The notes beneath the pieces were generated by a model that saw only the letters and a list, made by a program, of their open reading frames with translations, was not told where the DNA came from and did not search any database. Positions 45,350 to 45,878 of a stretch of DNA of 45,878 bases are shown piece after piece. Position 1 is the stretch's first letter, and each line of letters opens with the position of its first letter. The stretch is taken from contig CAJOGK010000018.1 of the NCBI GenBank assembly GCA_905234145.1, positions 1 to 45,878 of the forward strand, read 5' to 3'. The DNA comes from an uncultured Prevotella sp. GTDB taxonomy: Bacteria; Bacteroidota; Bacteroidia; Bacteroidales; Bacteroidaceae. Both the position numbers and the translations under genes were made by a program.

Positions 45350-45878
45350 TTATTTAAAGAACAGTTTTTCTACACTATAGCCTGAACCCGTGAAGAGCAA
45401 ATGTTGTACATCCACAAGGTCTAACAAAGGATCGCCTGCGAGTGTAACAGCCAGTGAGTAGGTGCCATCACCATTGAGCAATTCATTGCCTGGGAAGATG
45501 TCGTCGCCAGTCCATGTAGAGCTCCACCAACCAGAGGTAACACGAATCTGAGGACTATCACCCTTGATGACGGCATAGAAGGTTTCAGTCTTCATTCTCT
45601 CCCATATATCCATTGGGAACGCATAGCACTCTTCGCCTGTCTTGCCTTCTTCAGAAGCAAAGCGATATTCGCTACCCCAACTTGTTGCACCGATTGTGCC
45701 GCCGTTCTCCCAGAATACATCCTCAGTGTCTCCTGCGCCACCAGGAACGAGTTCAATGAAGTAGATGTCCTCTACTGAGTAGCCTGAACCCGTGAAGAGC
45801 AAATGTTGTACATCCACAAGGTCTAACAAAGGATCGCCTGCGAGTGTAACAGCCAGTGAGTAGGTGCCATCACCATTG
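45350..45878 (-). CDS. C-terminal end of a protein built of ~134-residue tandem modules (5' end outside window)
   Basis: The frame is open to the right edge, giving the last ~175 residues. It contains one whole module and the end of a previous one. The module runs from the acidic VFWENGGTIGATSWGSEYRF through YAFPMDIWERMKT, then VTSGWWSSTWTGDDIFPGNELLNG. It ends GDGTYSLAVTLAGDP, then LDLVDVQHLLFTGSGYSVE. The aromatic-rich beta pattern suggests a carbohydrate-binding module like those appended to rumen Prevotella cellulases and xylanases; I cannot name the family. The last 99 bases of the two module copies are identical at the DNA level, 402 bases (134 codons) apart, so duplication or gene conversion is recent. 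The catalytic part, if any, would lie upstream, outside the window. Confidence 0.7.
   Translation of the reverse strand, partial: NGDGTYSLAVTLAGDPLLDLVDVQHLLFTGSGYSVEDIYFIELVPGGAGDTEDVFWENGGTIGATSWGSEYRFASEEGKTGEECYAFPMDIWERMKTETFYAVIKGDSPQIRVTSGWWSSTWTGDDIFPGNELLNGDGTYSLAVTLAGDPLLDLVDVQHLLFTGSGYSVEKLFFK
45378..45476 (-). repeat. Direct repeat, copy 1 (99 bp identical to 45780-45878)
   Basis: Every base from 45378 to 45476 equals the base 402 positions further on. The repeat encodes the end of each module. Copy 2 reaches the window edge, so the true length of identity is unknown. Confidence 0.9.
45780..45878 (-). repeat. Direct repeat, copy 2
   Basis: Identical to 45378-45476 over all 99 visible bases; it continues past the end of the window. 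Confidence 0.9.

Overview
The window is chromosomal DNA from a carbohydrate-degrading member of the Bacteroidota, most likely a gut or rumen Prevotella-group bacterium. Three SusC/SusD pairs, a hybrid two-component (HTCS) regulator, an ECF sigma/FecR pair, a SusR-like regulator and many lipoprotein signal peptides point there. So do several promoters of the Bacteroidota form TTTG-N20-TAnnTTTG and the scarcity of strong Shine-Dalgarno sites. The species assignment is inference from gene content and style.

Layout. (1) 1-904 (+): the C-terminus of a DUF3987-like protein and an M15 peptidase. (2) 964-9364 (-): a xylan-type utilization operon, susC-susD-CE1 esterase-GH3. It is divergent from an HTCS sensor/regulator (9629-13657, +), which is followed by a convergent second CE1 esterase (13709-14950, -). 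The susC promoter and the second esterase promoter carry the same phased array of GTTC-type half-sites at the same distance from the -7 box, so both are probably HTCS targets. (3) 15115-23782 (-): ECF sigma - FecR - STN-domain SusC - SusD - GH127, a trans-envelope-signalling locus for an arabinose-containing glycan. (4) 24074-26962 (+): a truncated lipoprotein, a 629-bp gene-free stretch with an inverted repeat and an unusual array of five 22-bp palindromic units, a possible decayed STAS gene, a response regulator-PP2C phosphatase and a DUF4923-like protein. (5) 27024-29861 (-): a GH115 alpha-glucuronidase whose C-terminus carries a gutted CE1 esterase fragment. (6) 29946-43464: a starch locus, with a SusR-like regulator (-) divergent from GH97 (SusB-type), susC, susD, a SusE/F-like starch-binding lipoprotein and two tandem GH13 enzymes (+). 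(7) 43632-45878: a GH5 endoglucanase (+) convergent with the 3' end of a protein made of ~134-residue repeats (-) that runs off the window.

How it works together. Three glycan import systems sit side by side, each under a different regulatory logic: HTCS, sigma/anti-sigma, and SusR. Esterases, GH3, GH127 and GH115 together fit feruloylated or acetylated glucurono-arabinoxylan, while GH97, GH13 and the binding protein fit starch or malto-oligosaccharides. No tRNA, rRNA, CRISPR array or intact insertion sequence was seen.
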